In this document: positions 11,369 through 22,763 of the stretch, one piece after another
Position numbering within the stretch: position 1 is the first letter of the stretch
Layout of the letters: each line of letters begins with the position of its first letter
Assembly: GCA_014529385.2 (NCBI GenBank)
Contig: CM043966.1
Coordinates: 87,018,087-87,078,086 of the forward strand
Reading direction: 5' to 3'
DNA from: Adiantum capillus-veneris
Lineage: Eukaryota; Streptophyta; Polypodiopsida; Polypodiales; Pteridaceae
DNA length: 60,000 nucleotides
Translations under genes and position numbers: made by a program
Notes under the pieces: generated by a model
What the model was told of the DNA's origin: nothing
Seen by the model: only the letters and a program-made list of their open reading frames with translations
Databases searched by the model: none

Positions 11369-11956
11369 GGCTATCTCTGGGAAGAATATTGATGACATCC
11401 TACCTATCATGGATGCCCACATCAAGGGGCAACGTATCTCAAACGTCTACATAGATGGTGGCAGACAAAAATGCATGATGAGTGAGAAAATGAAGCACCA
11501 TCTTGGCCTAGAAGTAAGTAGGCCGACACCCTGCCGAGCTAAAATAGCAATAACGTCAAAGTGAAGTGCGTAGGCATTGTGAATGTAGTCAAAGTGAAGG
11601 CATTCAACAGAGAAGTGGAGGTAGACATTTTTCTCATGCTGCACAAAGGGGAGGGCTACCCTATCATTCTTGGAAGACCATGGCTCATGGATATGGAGGG
11701 TAATAAATACTAGAGTACTGGAATGATCCAGATAAAGGATGCTAAAGGGAAGTCCATATTCTACGACATGAAGATTGGGAAGCAACACAACAAGATCTTG
11801 GAGGCATCTAAAGAAAATTTCATGAGTGACTCTTCGACCACCTCAGCAGAAGAGACAACAACAACTGAAGAGAGTGATAGTAGCATTGAAGTGATGGGAG
11901 TCATCCTCAAAGACCAAAAAAGATCGACACACTTTGAAAAACCACCGGAGAACTAA
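11369..11956 (+). pseudogene. pol: Ty3 aspartic protease, broken (element A)
   Basis: The frame includes DAHIKGQRISNVYIDGGRQK, where the catalytic triad normally D-S/T-G reads D-G-G, then breaks near 11560 and resumes with the flap and GYPIILGRPWLMDM, the LGRPW signature of retroelement proteases. The tail (11723-11956) is Ser/Thr/Glu-rich and ends SSIEVMGVILKD, also present after the protease in elements B and G. No reverse transcriptase follows: element A ends at 11987 where the LTR of element B begins. Confidence 0.8.
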
Positions 11957-12127
11957 GAGGGACCATCAGGTATGCAACCCTTGGTCATGAGGCGGTCCAA
12001 GGCGGGCAACAAGAAGAGTGGCCTCTAAGCACCCTTCTAGGCTCCCGTGCTGCTCAATTGGGTTGGGGTTGGAAAAAAACAACAAACACACAGACAAACC
12101 CTCAACCTAACCCTACACAAATTTGGA

Positions 12128-12158
12128 GCACCACCTAGTTTTGGATGCAAACTAGGAC
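12128..12158 (-). promoter_or_regulatory. LTR-end hairpin motif (element B, 3' LTR)
   Basis: Plus strand GCACCACCTAG (12128-12138) and CTAGGAC (12152-12158); on the minus strand this is GTCCTAG...CTAGGTGGTGC, directly after the CT tract, as in elements A and G. Confidence 0.65.
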
Positions 12159-12162
12159 GCGT

Positions 12163-12262
<100 letters not shown>

Positions 12263-12920
12263 AGTGTTCGGGCTGCTTTGAAATGTATCGGCAATGATCA
12301 AGCAAACACAATTATATATGTAAGAAAGAGGGAGAAGGAGGAGGGGGTGCTTGTTGCATTAATACCTTCTTACAAATCTGTCATGACCAATCAAAGTGAA
12401 ATTAGTATTTCTTCAACATAGCTTGAGTAAATTACACCACAACACATCACAAGAAAAGCCACCCCAATCACTATCTTAAGGCTAGGGGAGTCCTCTCCAC
12501 CCTGTCGCCCTCTTACAGTATGTGGGATTTATGGCTAAATTAATGACAACACCCAGAGACAAGCTATCAAGAACTTAAATAAAACACCAAGACACTTACA
12601 CATCATTGTTGTCCATGACTTCACGTTGGAAGAGAGACAAAGTATCCATGCTTAGTCCAAATCCACCCTCTTTGATTCAACAAATGTTGGGCTTACACTA
12701 GTAGGAGAAATGATAGATTTCCTACTCTCAATTGAATGATCACTCTCTCTTAAAATGGCATAGAGCTCCCTTACTACTCACCTCTAATACAACACATGCA
12801 TATGCATAAGCCAATGAGCTTCGACTCAAGAGCTCCTTCTCAAGAGGTTGAGCTTGGCTTCTCAAGCTATAGCATAGTGCTCTTGCTTATGGCTCCCCCT
12901 CTTTTGTGCTAGCTACACCC

Positions 12921-12930
12921 TCCTTTTATA
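12921..12930 (-). promoter_or_regulatory. TATA box of element B LTR (3' copy)
   Basis: TATAAAAGGA on the minus strand, repeated at 27183-27192 in the 5' LTR. The 5' copy would drive the element's transcript. Confidence 0.6.
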
Positions 12931-13130
12931 GCAATTTTGAGGACTAGGGTTACTCCTCTAACCATGGTTGGGTTAGATTTTCAGAACTTATCTAATCTCT
13001 TTTGCTTGGAATTATCAAGAAGTTGGTAGGGATAGACGAAGAAAAGAGAGAGGAGAGAAGTGGAGGTGATAGGACTTTTCATAGTAGGTTAGTGTTAGTA
13101 AATTAGTAGAGTCAGTATTTTTAGTGATTT

Positions 13131-13262
13131 ACAAATGGAATTGGATATTTACAATGGGAGTATCCATGTAGGATACAAATGGAATTGGATATTTACAATG
13201 GGAGTATCCATGTAGGATACAAATGGAATTGGATATTTACAATGGGAGTATCCATGTAGGAT
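13131..13262. repeat. 44-bp unit in three exact tandem copies
   Basis: The unit begins ACAAATGGAATTGGATATTT and occurs at 13131-13174, 13175-13218 and 13219-13262 without differences. The 5' LTR has a single copy near 27392, so the triplication arose after insertion. Confidence 0.95.
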
Positions 13263-13553
13263 ACAAATAAGGAATAAAAAACTCTTAATAAGTAAGAAAA
13301 TATGGATTTCTTACAATGTTGATGCTACAAGTGTCTTGAGTAGGGTCAATTTTGAAGCTTGTTGACGGTCCACTAGCTTCGACGGTACGTTTTTTCTCCA
13401 CTCTTGAACTTCCTTGGGAACCAAGGTAATTGAATATGAGTAGTCAATCACCATGTTGCTGTCTTTCAAGAGAAGAGGCTGAATTTTGTGGTTGTTTTGA
13501 TAGATATGGGTAATATGGAGGAGGAAAAATGAAACTAGGTGGTCAATTTTGGA

Positions 13554-13775
13554 ATGGAAGTGTGTGTAGGAGACATGAGTTCACCATGGTTTCTCTTATT
13601 CTTCAAGGTTGAGAAGAAGGTGAGTAGGGTGGAGAGAGGAGTGGTGAGAGAGGTGGGGATGATGAGTGGAAAAATGTGTGTAAAAGAGGAAAATGATAAA
13701 GTGGAAGAGGGAGTGTGGCTGCATAGCATGGGCAACCTGGGGTCCACCAATAAAATCATAGCTCACAGCTCGTAG
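13554..13775 (+). other. Open frame antisense to LTR B, kept in three LTR copies
   Basis: From the ATG at 13554 about 73 codons are open, ending at 13775. The same frame, same length, is open at 27727-27948 and on the minus strand at about 59589-59810 in the third LTR. Differences between copies are mostly substitutions. It is antisense to the element. It may be kept open simply because the copies are still similar. Confidence 0.3.
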
Positions 13776-14430
13776 CTCAAAAAAATATGAAAACAATTTG
13801 AGGCAAAAGTTTAGCCCACGAGCTACAACTTTTGTTTGTATCACCTTTTCAAATTCGGAGAGCAAGTGACCTTTAAAAATTCAGCAAAACTGACTGTCTT
13901 TTCCCACTGCACAAAGTCCTTGTGGGGTCCTTCTTTGGATGATTCTTTTGAATGCCTCCAAGAGTGAGCCCTCCATATTGCATACATGCATGCCACATAT
14001 CCTTGACCTTATTTGGTAGGTCTATAATTGAAGATATTGTTGAGATCATGATAAATGAATAGTACAACTAAGGAAATCAAATATTGAGGGGTCTAGAAAA
14101 ATATGTACAAGTCAAATATAAATAATATAGGTGGACAAAATATAAAGGGGTCAAAATAAATCTCTCTCATCATAAGTCTATCATAAAAAGATGAATATTT
14201 TTTGTGTTCTAATTTATGAGAGTAATAGAGAATAGATGTAGGAAGGAAAAAATCACAATAGTGAAAAAATATACACATAAATAAAACTAGTTTTCTTGGA
14301 TTTTTGTTGGGATGGAGTTACACCAAAAATAAGAGAAGCTTGCATGAAATTATTTCTTTATGGAATAAAGAGTATTCAAAACGGTAAGAGAAATTGTGGT
14401 AATGGTGAGTCAATGTACATAGCATAAATA

Positions 14431-15115
14431 TTCCCTATATGTGGTTCGATACGCCCACAAGGCACCATCTAAGAAGTCATCCCACAACTTTGTCTTATTT
14501 TTCACTATCTTTCTAATGATGCCTACAATGACACCATTAGCTTTTTCTACCAAACCATTTGACTGGGGATAGTAGGGTGTACTGTGACAATGTAGAATGT
14601 AAAGTTCTTCACAGACTTCTGTGAGCAAGCCCTTTCTAAACCCTGGACCATTATCAGAAACAATCTCCAAAGGTGCGCCAAATCTACAACAAATGTGAGT
14701 GTAGATGAATTTTCTCATTGTCCTCTCGTTTACCTTTGCCACACTTTGTGCTTCCACCCACCTATTCATATAGTCTACAACCACTAGAATGTAGAGTTTA
14801 CCATTTTTTGTCCTAGGCAGAGGACCCATAGCATCAATGCCCCACTTTTCAAAGGGTCCATTTTCAAGCATGATTTGCCTTGGACCATAAACCAATGTTC
14901 TATTCCCATTTACCGGATAATTATAACAACTTTTACACCAATGTTGGACATCCACATGCAGACTTGTTGGCCAAACATGCCCCGCAAGCAAAATCTTCTT
15001 CACAGTCAACTCTTGGGCAAAATGACCACCACCTGCCTCTTCATGCAAAAGAGATACGCGCTTGCGTTCTTCATGAGTCTCCTCTTCTGAGCCTTCGTGA
15101 AGTCTTGTGCAAACT
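14431..15115 (-). pseudogene. pol: Ty3 integrase, C-terminus deleted (element B)
   Basis: The N-terminal zinc-binding part shows HEEAGGGHFAQE and WCKSC. The core keeps all three catalytic acids: D in KWGIDAMGPLP, D in VSDNGPGFRKG and E in NGLVEKANG. The frame ends in GALWAYRTTYR and then enters LTR sequence, while element G continues for about 160 further residues. The start overlaps a frameshift near 15050. It would insert the DNA copy into the genome; this copy cannot be complete. Confidence 0.85.
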
Positions 15116-15145
15116 CACCCTCCAAAATGTACCCAATAATGGGAG

Positions 15146-15600
15146 TCAATGACTCCAATCCCTGGTATCTTGGTTGCTTGACAGTTGTTGCCACCATGAT
15201 GGCCTGCATTTCTTTCTCAACACATGTAACTGCTTGTTGTGCAAGTATATCGGCATCTTCATTTTGTTCCTAGGAATATGATATAGTTGCACTCCTTCAA
15301 ACTGATTAAACAATCTATGAATGGCATGAAATTTTGTCCTTAGGCTTTCATTCTTGCATGCCCAAATGCCTAAAATCTGCTTCACAAGAAGTGCATCCCC
15401 TTTTACCATGAGACGTTGTATACCTTGGCCAATGCATATCTTTAAACCATGAAGTAGTGTGTCATATTCTGCTTCATTGTTGCTAGTTGAACCTGGTAGA
15501 TTGACCTTCTCTTTCATGAACACCTCTCTACTTGGGCTGAGCAACACTAGCCCTCCCCCTGCTTTTCGTGTGGCTCGTCAAAAAGCTCCATCACAGAACA
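15146..15600 (-). pseudogene. pol: Second (plant-type) RNase H, element B
   Basis: The frame runs from FCDGAF (first acid) through an in-frame TGA to NNEAEYDTLLHGLKI (Glu) and VKGDALLVKQI (Asp), the pattern of the additional RNase H carried by Tat-group Ty3 elements between RT-RNase H and integrase. Element G has the same domain at about 54770-55130. It would degrade RNA in the RNA/DNA hybrid. Confidence 0.75.
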
Positions 15601-16890
15601 AGGTAAAAGCATTATGAATACTTTTTGGTGGTGGCAATGGTAGGGTCTTTATTTCAGGCACCTTAATCTTCTTCTCATGTACCCTATAAGTAAGGATCCC
15701 TGCCAATTGTGGACGCACACTATCTTCTACCTTGAAAGAGTATTGGAACTCTTGCAACTCCATAATCCACTTTGAGATCCTAGTACTAAGATTCATTTGA
15801 GATGACACCCAAGGGAACATATTTTCTGAAGTGAGAATTACAAAAGGTTTTGGTAGCACGTAGGATCTAAACTTTCTCACCGCAAACATGAGAGAAAGCA
15901 TCATGAATTATGCTTCTGTGTAGCCTGTCTCCAAGGCATTCATGATCCTACTATCAAAGTAGATGTGTGGCATCTTGGTACTGTGGGGATCTTGTTGTAG
16001 CAACACAGCACCAATTGTTTCCCTTCCAACACTAGAGCTAACAAAGAATGTGTACTCCCAACAAGGAGTCATGAGTGTTGGTAGCTCAGAAAAAATGACT
16101 TTAATGTTACAAAAGTACTCTTCAAGCTCATCAGACCATGCAAATTCTACTTGTTGTGTCAACTTTTGCAAAGGATGAAGCAACTCCGAAGCTAAGTGAA
16201 TAAAGCTTGACATATAATTCACCTTTTGAATGAATGAGATGACCTCTTTGAGAGTCTTGGATGATGGGAGCTCAATAAGAGCCTTTGCCTTTGAAGGATC
16301 CTCCTCAATTCCTTTATAGGAAACCTTGTGACCAAGCAAGATCACTTCATCCTCACCTATGTGACACTTGTCGGAGTTGAGTTGACCTCCCATGTCGTAG
16401 AGCTTCTTTAAACCTTCTTCTACCCTTTGTAGATGCAATGATTTTGCGCTATAAATGCAAAAACCATCAATAAAAAACCTAATGGACTTTCCAAAGAATT
16501 CTTGAAACACCATGTTCATGAAGCGTTGAAAAGTTGCAGGAGCATTTGTCAGCCCAAATGGCATGACTCTAAAAGCATAACAACCCCAAGGAGTGATGAA
16601 GGTTGTTTTCAATTGATCTTCCAATGCGATACTTATTTGAAGTAACCCGAGTAGCCATCACACACAATGTACTTCTCATGACCAGCTACCTCATTTAGTA
16701 TCTCATCCGAAAATGGGAGGGGAAAGTGATCTCTTTTTGTTGCCTCATTGAGTGGACGATAATCCACACACCCTCCACTTGCCGTTTTTCTTAGGAGTGA
16801 CAAAAACGCGACAGACCCACTCTGAATTCTCCGCTAGGGGTAATCAAGGAGGAGGATTTACTCAAGGAGGTAAGAAATATTCTAGCAATA
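15601..16890 (-). pseudogene. pol: Ty3 reverse transcriptase and first RNase H (element B)
   Basis: The stretch 16624-15908 contains TTFITPWGCYAFRVMPFGLT and NAPATFQRFMNMVFQ, typical of Ty3 RT. The catalytic box reads FFIDGFCIYS where the norm and element G have FIDDF: the second active-site Asp is Gly, so this polymerase is inactive. The N-terminal RT segment (16630-16890) is broken by frameshifts. The downstream frame 15904-15578 is the connection and degenerate RNase H (MLSLMFAVRKFRSYVLPKPF). Confidence 0.85.
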
Positions 16891-17337
16891 GGTTTCATTT
16901 ATCCAGTGGAGTAGCTTCAAAGCCTTAGGTGTGGCCTCTGGTTTCAACTCAATTTTGTGTTGAACAACATCTACTCCACGCACATCAGTGTAGTCTTTAG
17001 CAAAAAGCCTAGGAAATTTACTTAACACACCTTTGAAATCCTCTCTTTCATCCTTTGTAAGTGTTGTAGACAATATACCTTCTAACATTCCTTCATCTTG
17101 CACATTTTGATTCTCTTGAGTACCTACCTCTTCCAAACCTCGATAAGAGGTCTCCTGGTTGTTTGTCTTAAACCTTACCCCCATGACTTCGATGGAAGAC
17201 TCCTCTTCAGTAATGCTACCGCTACTTTCTTCTTCTGAAGTGTTATCGGTCCAATCTTCTTCCATCTCACTTTGAGATGATTCTCCATGGAGCTCCTCTT
17301 GGCATTGCTCCTTCATGTCAAAGACAACCTTCTTATG
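16891..17337 (-). pseudogene. pol: Protease-RT linker of element B, left of the copia insertion
   Basis: Reads KVVFDMKEQCQEELHGESS, an acidic Ser-rich stretch, ESSIEVMGVRF, and then DEREDFKGVLSKFPRLFAKD, which in element G precedes RT. The upstream half of the protease lies across the copia element, at 22764 onward; the two halves join in frame once C1 is ignored. Confidence 0.75.
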
Positions 17338-17342
17338 ATTGT

Positions 17343-17534
17343 TGAAGGAGTACGAGCGGAAGTGCGATGCGAGAGAGAGTGCGAGAAGAAGAGCACGATG
17401 ATATGGTGAAATCACTCTACTGTAATGTGTAGAGCATAGTGAGTTCTTATTAGGTTTTAACAAAAGAATATGTGTACATACCTGGCGGTCCGCCCACTTA
17501 CCTGGGCGACCACATTGGGCTTTATAGCCCAACA
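17343..17534 (-). repeat. 3' LTR of copia C1
   Basis: Begins TGAAGGAG and ends CCCAACA on the plus strand (TGTTGGG...CTTCA in element orientation). Near-identical copies are at 22567-22758 and 34304-34495. Confidence 0.93.
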
Positions 17535-17545
17535 ACCTCCCACTT
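17535..17545 (-). promoter_or_regulatory. Polypurine tract of C1
   Basis: AAGTGGGAGGT on the minus strand directly before the 3' LTR; the plus-strand DNA primer site. The same sequence is found in C2 (34496-34506). Confidence 0.75.
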
Positions 17546-17563
17546 AAAGTCCAATGTGGTACT

Positions 17564-18983
17564 TTAAGTGTGAGAGAAGCTACTATACAAGCTAATATAC
17601 AAGAGATGTAGAGAAGTGATGTACAACTGCTTGCGAAAATGTGCAAAGCTCTCTGAGGGAAGTCCTTTTGTAAGTAGATCAGCAAGATTTTCTGTGGTGT
17701 GAACTTTGACAAGCTGAAGTTGCTTATCCTCGAGCATTTCCCTGATGAAATGATACTTCGCATCCACATGCTTTGTCTTTGAGTGATAAACTGGATTGTG
17801 AGCCAATTGTATAGCACTTTGACTATCACAATATAACACAGGCATCTCTTCTTTGATTCCAAAATCCGTTACTAGTTGATTAAGCCAAATTGATTCTTTG
17901 CATGCCTCTGATGCTGCAACATATTCAGCCTCTGTAGTAGACTGAGTAACACAATCCTGTAATCTAGAACGCCATGATACTGCTCCACCAGCCAATGTAA
18001 AGACATACCCTGACGTAGACCTTCGGTTGTCTAAGTCACCTGCATAATTTGAGTCTGTAAAAACCTTTACACTTAGCTCCTGACTCCCATAGCATATACG
18101 CATACTCTTTGTAGCTTTCAGGTATCTCAATATTCCTTTCACTACCTCCCAATGTTTCTTGCCTGGGTTTGACATGTATCGACTTACTACTCCCACTGCA
18201 AATGCAATGTCTAGGTGAGTAGCAATCATTGCATACATCAAACTACCCACTGCAGACGCATATGGAATCTTATCCATTTCAGTCTGTTCTTCCTCAGACA
18301 CAGGACAATCTTGTTTGCTAAGTTTCACATATGGTGGCAATGGAACACTCAATGCCTTTCCCTTCTCCATATTGAAACGTTGCAAAACCTTGTCAATATA
18401 CTCTATTTGAGATAGCCAAATAAACTTCTTTGATCTATCTCTCTCAATGCGCATACCAAGTATATGACTTGCCTCACCCATGTCTTTCATGTCAAATGAT
18501 TTTGCCATCTTTGACTTCAAAGCTGAAATTTCTTCCAAGTGCTTTCCAGCAATCAACATGTCATCCACATACAAAATAAGGATCAGCCAACTGCCATCAT
18601 TAGCCTTCTTTGTATATAGACAATGATCGAACTCACTATGTTTGTAGCCTTGAGAAAGCATAAACTTGTGGAACTTATGGTACCATGCCCTCGGTGATTG
18701 TTTTAAGCCATAAAGACTCTTTAACAACTGGCATACCAAATCTTCCTTGCCTTTCTCAACAAACCCTTCTGGATGCTGCATGTAAATTTCCACATCTAAA
18801 TCACCATGCAAGAACGATGTCTTGACATCCATTTGGTGCAACACCAAATCTAAGATGGCAACCAATTCAAGAAAGCATCTCAATGTAGTCATCTTGACCA
18901 CCGAAGAGAAGAATTCATCAAAGTCAATGCCTTGTTCTTGCTTAAAGCCCTTGGCAACAAGCCTTGCTTTGTACTTTGGCTAA
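17564..18983 (-). pseudogene. pol: Copia reverse transcriptase and RNase H (C1)
   Basis: Open from about 18901 after a TAG at 18981-18983 that is CAA in copy C2. Seen are DLVLHQMDVKTSFLHGDL, SLYGLKQSPRAWYHKFHKF and the catalytic ILYVDDMLIAG (YVDD intact). The RNase H region has VFTDSNYAGDLDNRRSTSGY, QSTTEAEYVAASEA and LYCDSQSAIQLAHNPVYHSK. It ends near the polypurine tract. The enzyme copies the element's RNA into DNA; the domain is nearly intact but cut off from upstream pol. Confidence 0.88.
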
Positions 18984-19892
18984 CTATCATGAGCGGTGAT
19001 CTTATACCTGTAAACCCATTTACAAGGTAGAGCCTTTTTGCCCTGTGGTAATTTAACTAGCTTCCATGTCTTGTTTTGGCCAATTGCCAATTCCCGGAGT
19101 CCTTCATTTGCACTGCTTCCTTGTAACATGAAGGCTGGGTGAGGCTCAGCCACAACCTGTGGTTCCACTCTATCTTGTCCTTGCTCCTCTTGAGCCTTGA
19201 CATTTTTTCTTGCACGTGCAGGTCCATCTTCTTGGAAGACAATTGTTCTAATCTCCTCAACCCTCTCTGGTTTAGAATGATATTTAGCTTCATTAAAGTG
19301 AACATCATTGCTGCGGATAACCTTTCTGGATTCGGGATCCCAAAGTCTGTACCCCATCTCACCAGAATTACCATAGCCTAGAAAGATGCACTTTCTACTC
19401 TTTGGCTCAAGTTTGTTCCTAAATTCCTTTGGAACATGAGTATATACCTCACAACCAAAGACTCTGAGATGCTTGTATGATGAGGGAATTTTGCATGACC
19501 ATACCATCTCTGCCACTGAATCCTTCTGCAAAACCTTGCTAGGAGATCTATTTATAAGATGAACAGCTATTGATATAGCTGCAACCCAAAACCCATTTGG
19601 CAGTTGTGCATTAGACAACATACTTCTGACCTTCTCTTGTATGGTCCTATTCATCCTCTCAGCAACACCATTTTGAGGAGGATTGTAAGGAGCAGTAAGT
19701 TCACATTTTATACTTTTTGACTCACAAAAGTCCTGAAAGTCCTTTGAAACATACTCTCCACCATTGTCAGTGCGTAAGCATTTAAGCTTCTTGCCACTCT
19801 GATTCTCCACAAGTGTCACAAACGTTTTGAAAACACTAAACGCTTCATCCTTGTGCTTGAAAGTAAACCCATACTTTCCTCGAGTAATCATC
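18984..19892 (-). pseudogene. pol: Copia integrase, middle and C-terminal part (C1)
   Basis: Contains LRTDNGGEYVSKDFQDFCES (second catalytic Asp), YNPPQNGVAERMNRTIQEKV (catalytic Glu), then FGCEVYTHVPKEFRNKLEPK and FLGYGNSGEMGYRLWDPESR, the copia GKGY-like C-terminal part. A frameshift near 19892 separates it from the N-terminal integrase segment at 19922-20100. Part of the linker before RT that exists in C2 (36163-36240) is deleted here. Confidence 0.85.
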
Positions 19893-19921
19893 TATAAATG
19901 TCATAAAGTAAGAAGCTCCCC

Positions 19922-20530
19922 CTAGAGATAGGTTAGGCATAGGTCCACACAAATCACTATGAACAAGTGCCAACTGTGTATCTCTTCTACTACTTCTATT
20001 CTTATGTGGTTGTGCTGTGTTTGATTACCATACAGACAATGTTCACAGAATTCAAAATCATTAAATGACAAGCCAGGAAAATAACCAGAATGAGATAAGA
20101 TTTCCATTCCCTTCTTGGACATATGTCCTAACCGGCTATGCCACAAAGAAACGTTTGGTTGCTCGATTACATTGATTACATTTTTAGAGATATTTGATAC
20201 ATAAATCATGTAAAGTCCTCCAGACTTTACTCCATGTGCTACTGTCATAGAACCCTTGGATATCTTCCACATGTTCTGTGCAAAAGTGGTGACGTAGCCA
20301 GCATCATCAAGTAAACCTGTGTTGATCAAGCTCTTTGTAATTGCGGGAACATGTCTCACATTCTTCAGCGTGAAAGAAGAGCCATTCTGAAACTTCAATT
20401 GAACATCTCCAACACCTAAGATCTCATATGTCTGCCCATTGCCTAGCCGAACATGATCTTTAGTGGTCACATAAGAGGTAAAACACTCCTTGTTTGGAGA
20501 CACATGAAGTGATACCCCTGAGTCTATAAT
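19922..20530 (-). pseudogene. pol: Copia protease end and integrase zinc domain (C1)
   Basis: Continues from the protease active site region (upstream TAG at 20531) with LHVSPNKECFTSYVTT and FTLKNVRHVPAITKSLINTG, then the pre-integrase HSRLGHMSKKGMEIL and FCEHCLYGNQTQ (HHCC zinc site). Frameshifts follow after 19950. Protease would cut the polyprotein; it is inactive here. Confidence 0.85.
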
Positions 20531-21478
20531 CTAGTCACTCAGTGCATTTCCATCAGATGTTGTAAGAAGAGCTGAGTCCATTGTATTCTTCAAGAAGTAG
20601 ATGTCTCCTGACACTAGATTGTCATCCTCTGCAACAGTGTTTGTCACATTTATTTCTTGAATCTTCACTGAGGACTTGTTCTTCTCACCATGGTTTTCAG
20701 CTTTCTCTTTGCCTTTTTCTGCTTTCCATTCTCTGCAGTCTCTTTTCATGTGACCCTTCTTGCCACAATGGTAGCATTCTATGTCACTCTTGCATTTAGC
20801 ATTGCGGGACTTGCTACGAGACTAATTCCTCTTTCCACCTTTGTCCTTTTCTTTGGTCCTTCCCTTAACAACTAAGGCCATTCCTTTGCCTTTGTCCATT
20901 GTCTTTCTGTTGGTTTCTTCAGTAAGCAGACTGCCTTCTACACCTGCTATGGTCAAACCATCTGGAGGTGAAAAATTACTCAAAGCTGTGCGAAAAGTGT
21001 CCCAACTTTCCGGTAATGTGATCAACAGGAACATAGCTCTAACAGTTTCATCAAGTTTGACACCTTGAGCTAACAACTGACTGTAGATGGTGTTGAATTC
21101 ATTCAGATGATTGGACATAGGTGTCCCTTCTTTCATCTTCAAGTCAACAAGCTTCTTAAGCCAGTATACCTGTGAAGCTGCACTTTGCTTCTCATAAAGA
21201 TCACTCAGCTTTGTCCATGATTCATAAGCCGACATCTCGTCTGCTACATTGAAGTAAACGCTTTCTGCCAAAGTCAGCATAATGGTAGAAAGTGCCAATT
21301 CATCCATTTCGCTCGATTCATCTTTGTCCATATCTTCTGGTTTTATCCCCTTGAGCTTTATAGGTTTTATCTGCTTCTTTTGTACCAACACGTTCCAAAT
21401 CTGCTTCTTCCACAAAGGGAAATTGGTTCCATCCAGCTTCTTGATATTGTAAAGAGAAGTGTCCTGTGATCCAGCCAT
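20531..21478 (-). pseudogene. gag: Copia gag (C1), two premature TAG codons
   Basis: Starts MAGSQDTSLYNIKKLDGTNF, WKKQIWNVLVQKKQ, the usual copia gag opening. A TAG at 20822-20824 replaces CAG of C2, followed by an Arg/Ser-rich segment and the nucleocapsid region leading to MKRDCREWKAEKGK (the end of a CCHC knuckle intact in C2). A second TAG at 20531-20533 replaces the TGG of C2 in DWIIDSGA. It would form the virus-like particle. Confidence 0.88.
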
Positions 21479-22552
21479 AACTACGCTTCACAGTAGTTTA
21501 CTTTCCTGGGAAAAATTCGGCAGAGTTTCCCCTATAAACTGACCTCTGAACCAATATCAACCTGTCAAATGAACCAAGAAAGCTTCAGATTTTGCAGAGA
21601 TTTTGGCAGAGTCTCCTTTGTAAAATGGCTCTGGTGTACTCAAAAAACATACCAAAAACAGCTCAAAAAACCATTGTCTCTCTAACACTGTAAGCTATGG
21701 GTAAACCTATCCTACACCTGTACTGTCTCTCACTGTCTTGTAAGCATAGACTGCGACAATGCCTCAACGGCAGTAAAGCAAAGATGCAATCCCAAATGTC
21801 TAACTCACAGTCAATACATCCTAGCTGCCTATCTAAGGGTGCTCGAGGGATCGCTCCAAGACCTGTATCACCGAAAGGATCTCAACATTCGAGAATCCCC
21901 CAGCTCAATAAAACCTCACTTGACCCTCAACAAAGCCTGCAGTAAATCTGACAATACATAGACTTCCCACAAAGTCATACATCCACAAATTTCCCACTAT
22001 ATGTTGTAATCGTTGCGGCGGTTGTTTGCTGCGTGACTCACAGCCAGCAAACCCTCAACAAACATACATCATCTTTGACAATACATCCCATGTGGAAGTA
22101 ACTGCAATGTCAGGATGAAATCTGGAATATCAAGCAGCAAACACTAGCTACCTGATGAACTAGTGGATGTCGCCTACAGTCTGTGTGTAGGTGCGCCTGT
22201 GTCATATGTGACACGCCTCCAAGAACTGTGAGCCGTCCTTCGTTGTGTAGACAGCCACAAATCAGCACTCTAGAAGTGTATATATCCTCAGCACTTGCAG
22301 TCATAGGCCGAAACCCCAAATTTGCAGAGTCGAATCTGCACCCGCCAAGACCACGTAGTCGAAAATGGCCTGCACAGAGCTTTGTCGAAGCCGAACGGTG
22401 GCGGAGATTATCTCAAAATGAAATTTTGAGAACACCAAACCCTTTGGGCCCTCCCACAGGATTTTGGATCGTGTCTTCGCCTGTCGAATCTCACTCCAAT
22501 CTGAGCAGGTGACTTTGGCTACTTGCAAATGCTGCCCCGAGCCTCGATCTGA

Positions 22553-22564
22553 GCTCTGATACCA
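22553..22564 (-). promoter_or_regulatory. tRNA-iMet primer site of C1
   Basis: GCTCTGATACCA on the plus strand, two bases from the LTR edge at 22567. Confidence 0.9.
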
Positions 22565-22566
22565 AT

Positions 22567-22758
22567 TGAAGGAGTACGAGTGGAAGTGCGACGCGAGAGA
22601 GAGTGCAAGAAGAAGAGCACGATGATATGGTGAACTCGCTCTACTGTAATGTGTAGAGCATAGTGAGTTCTTATTAGGTTTTAACAAAAGAATATGTGTA
22701 CATACCTGGTGGCCCGCCCACTTACCTGGGCGACCACATTGGGCTTTATACCCCAACA
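22567..22758 (-). repeat. 5' LTR of copia C1
   Basis: 192 bp, TGAAGGAG...CCCAACA on the plus strand; followed by ATTTT, the target duplication. Confidence 0.93.
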
Positions 22759-22763
22759 ATTTT

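Larger units (their letters stand above)
17343..22758 (-). mobile_element. Ty1/copia element C1 (Tork/Tnt1-like), complete with both LTRs
   Basis: 192-bp LTRs at 17343-17534 and 22567-22758 (8 differences by eye, about 4 percent), a primer site at 22553-22564 and a polypurine tract at 17535-17545. The order on the minus strand is gag, protease, integrase, RT, RNase H, which is Ty1/copia. Flanks are ATTGT (17338-17342) and ATTTT (22759-22763), a 5-bp target duplication with one mismatch. It inserted in the protease region of element B. A leader of about 1,070 bases (21479-22552) between primer site and gag has no intact gene. All reading frames are broken. Confidence 0.92.

Noticed and set aside
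12098-12117. CCTAACCCTA as interstitial telomere repeat
   Set aside because: Only about one and a half units, present inside an LTR that is repeated at 26430; not a telomere tract.
22301-22759. Frame joining element B protease to LTR C1 sequence
   Set aside because: A fusion produced by the copia insertion, not a gene.
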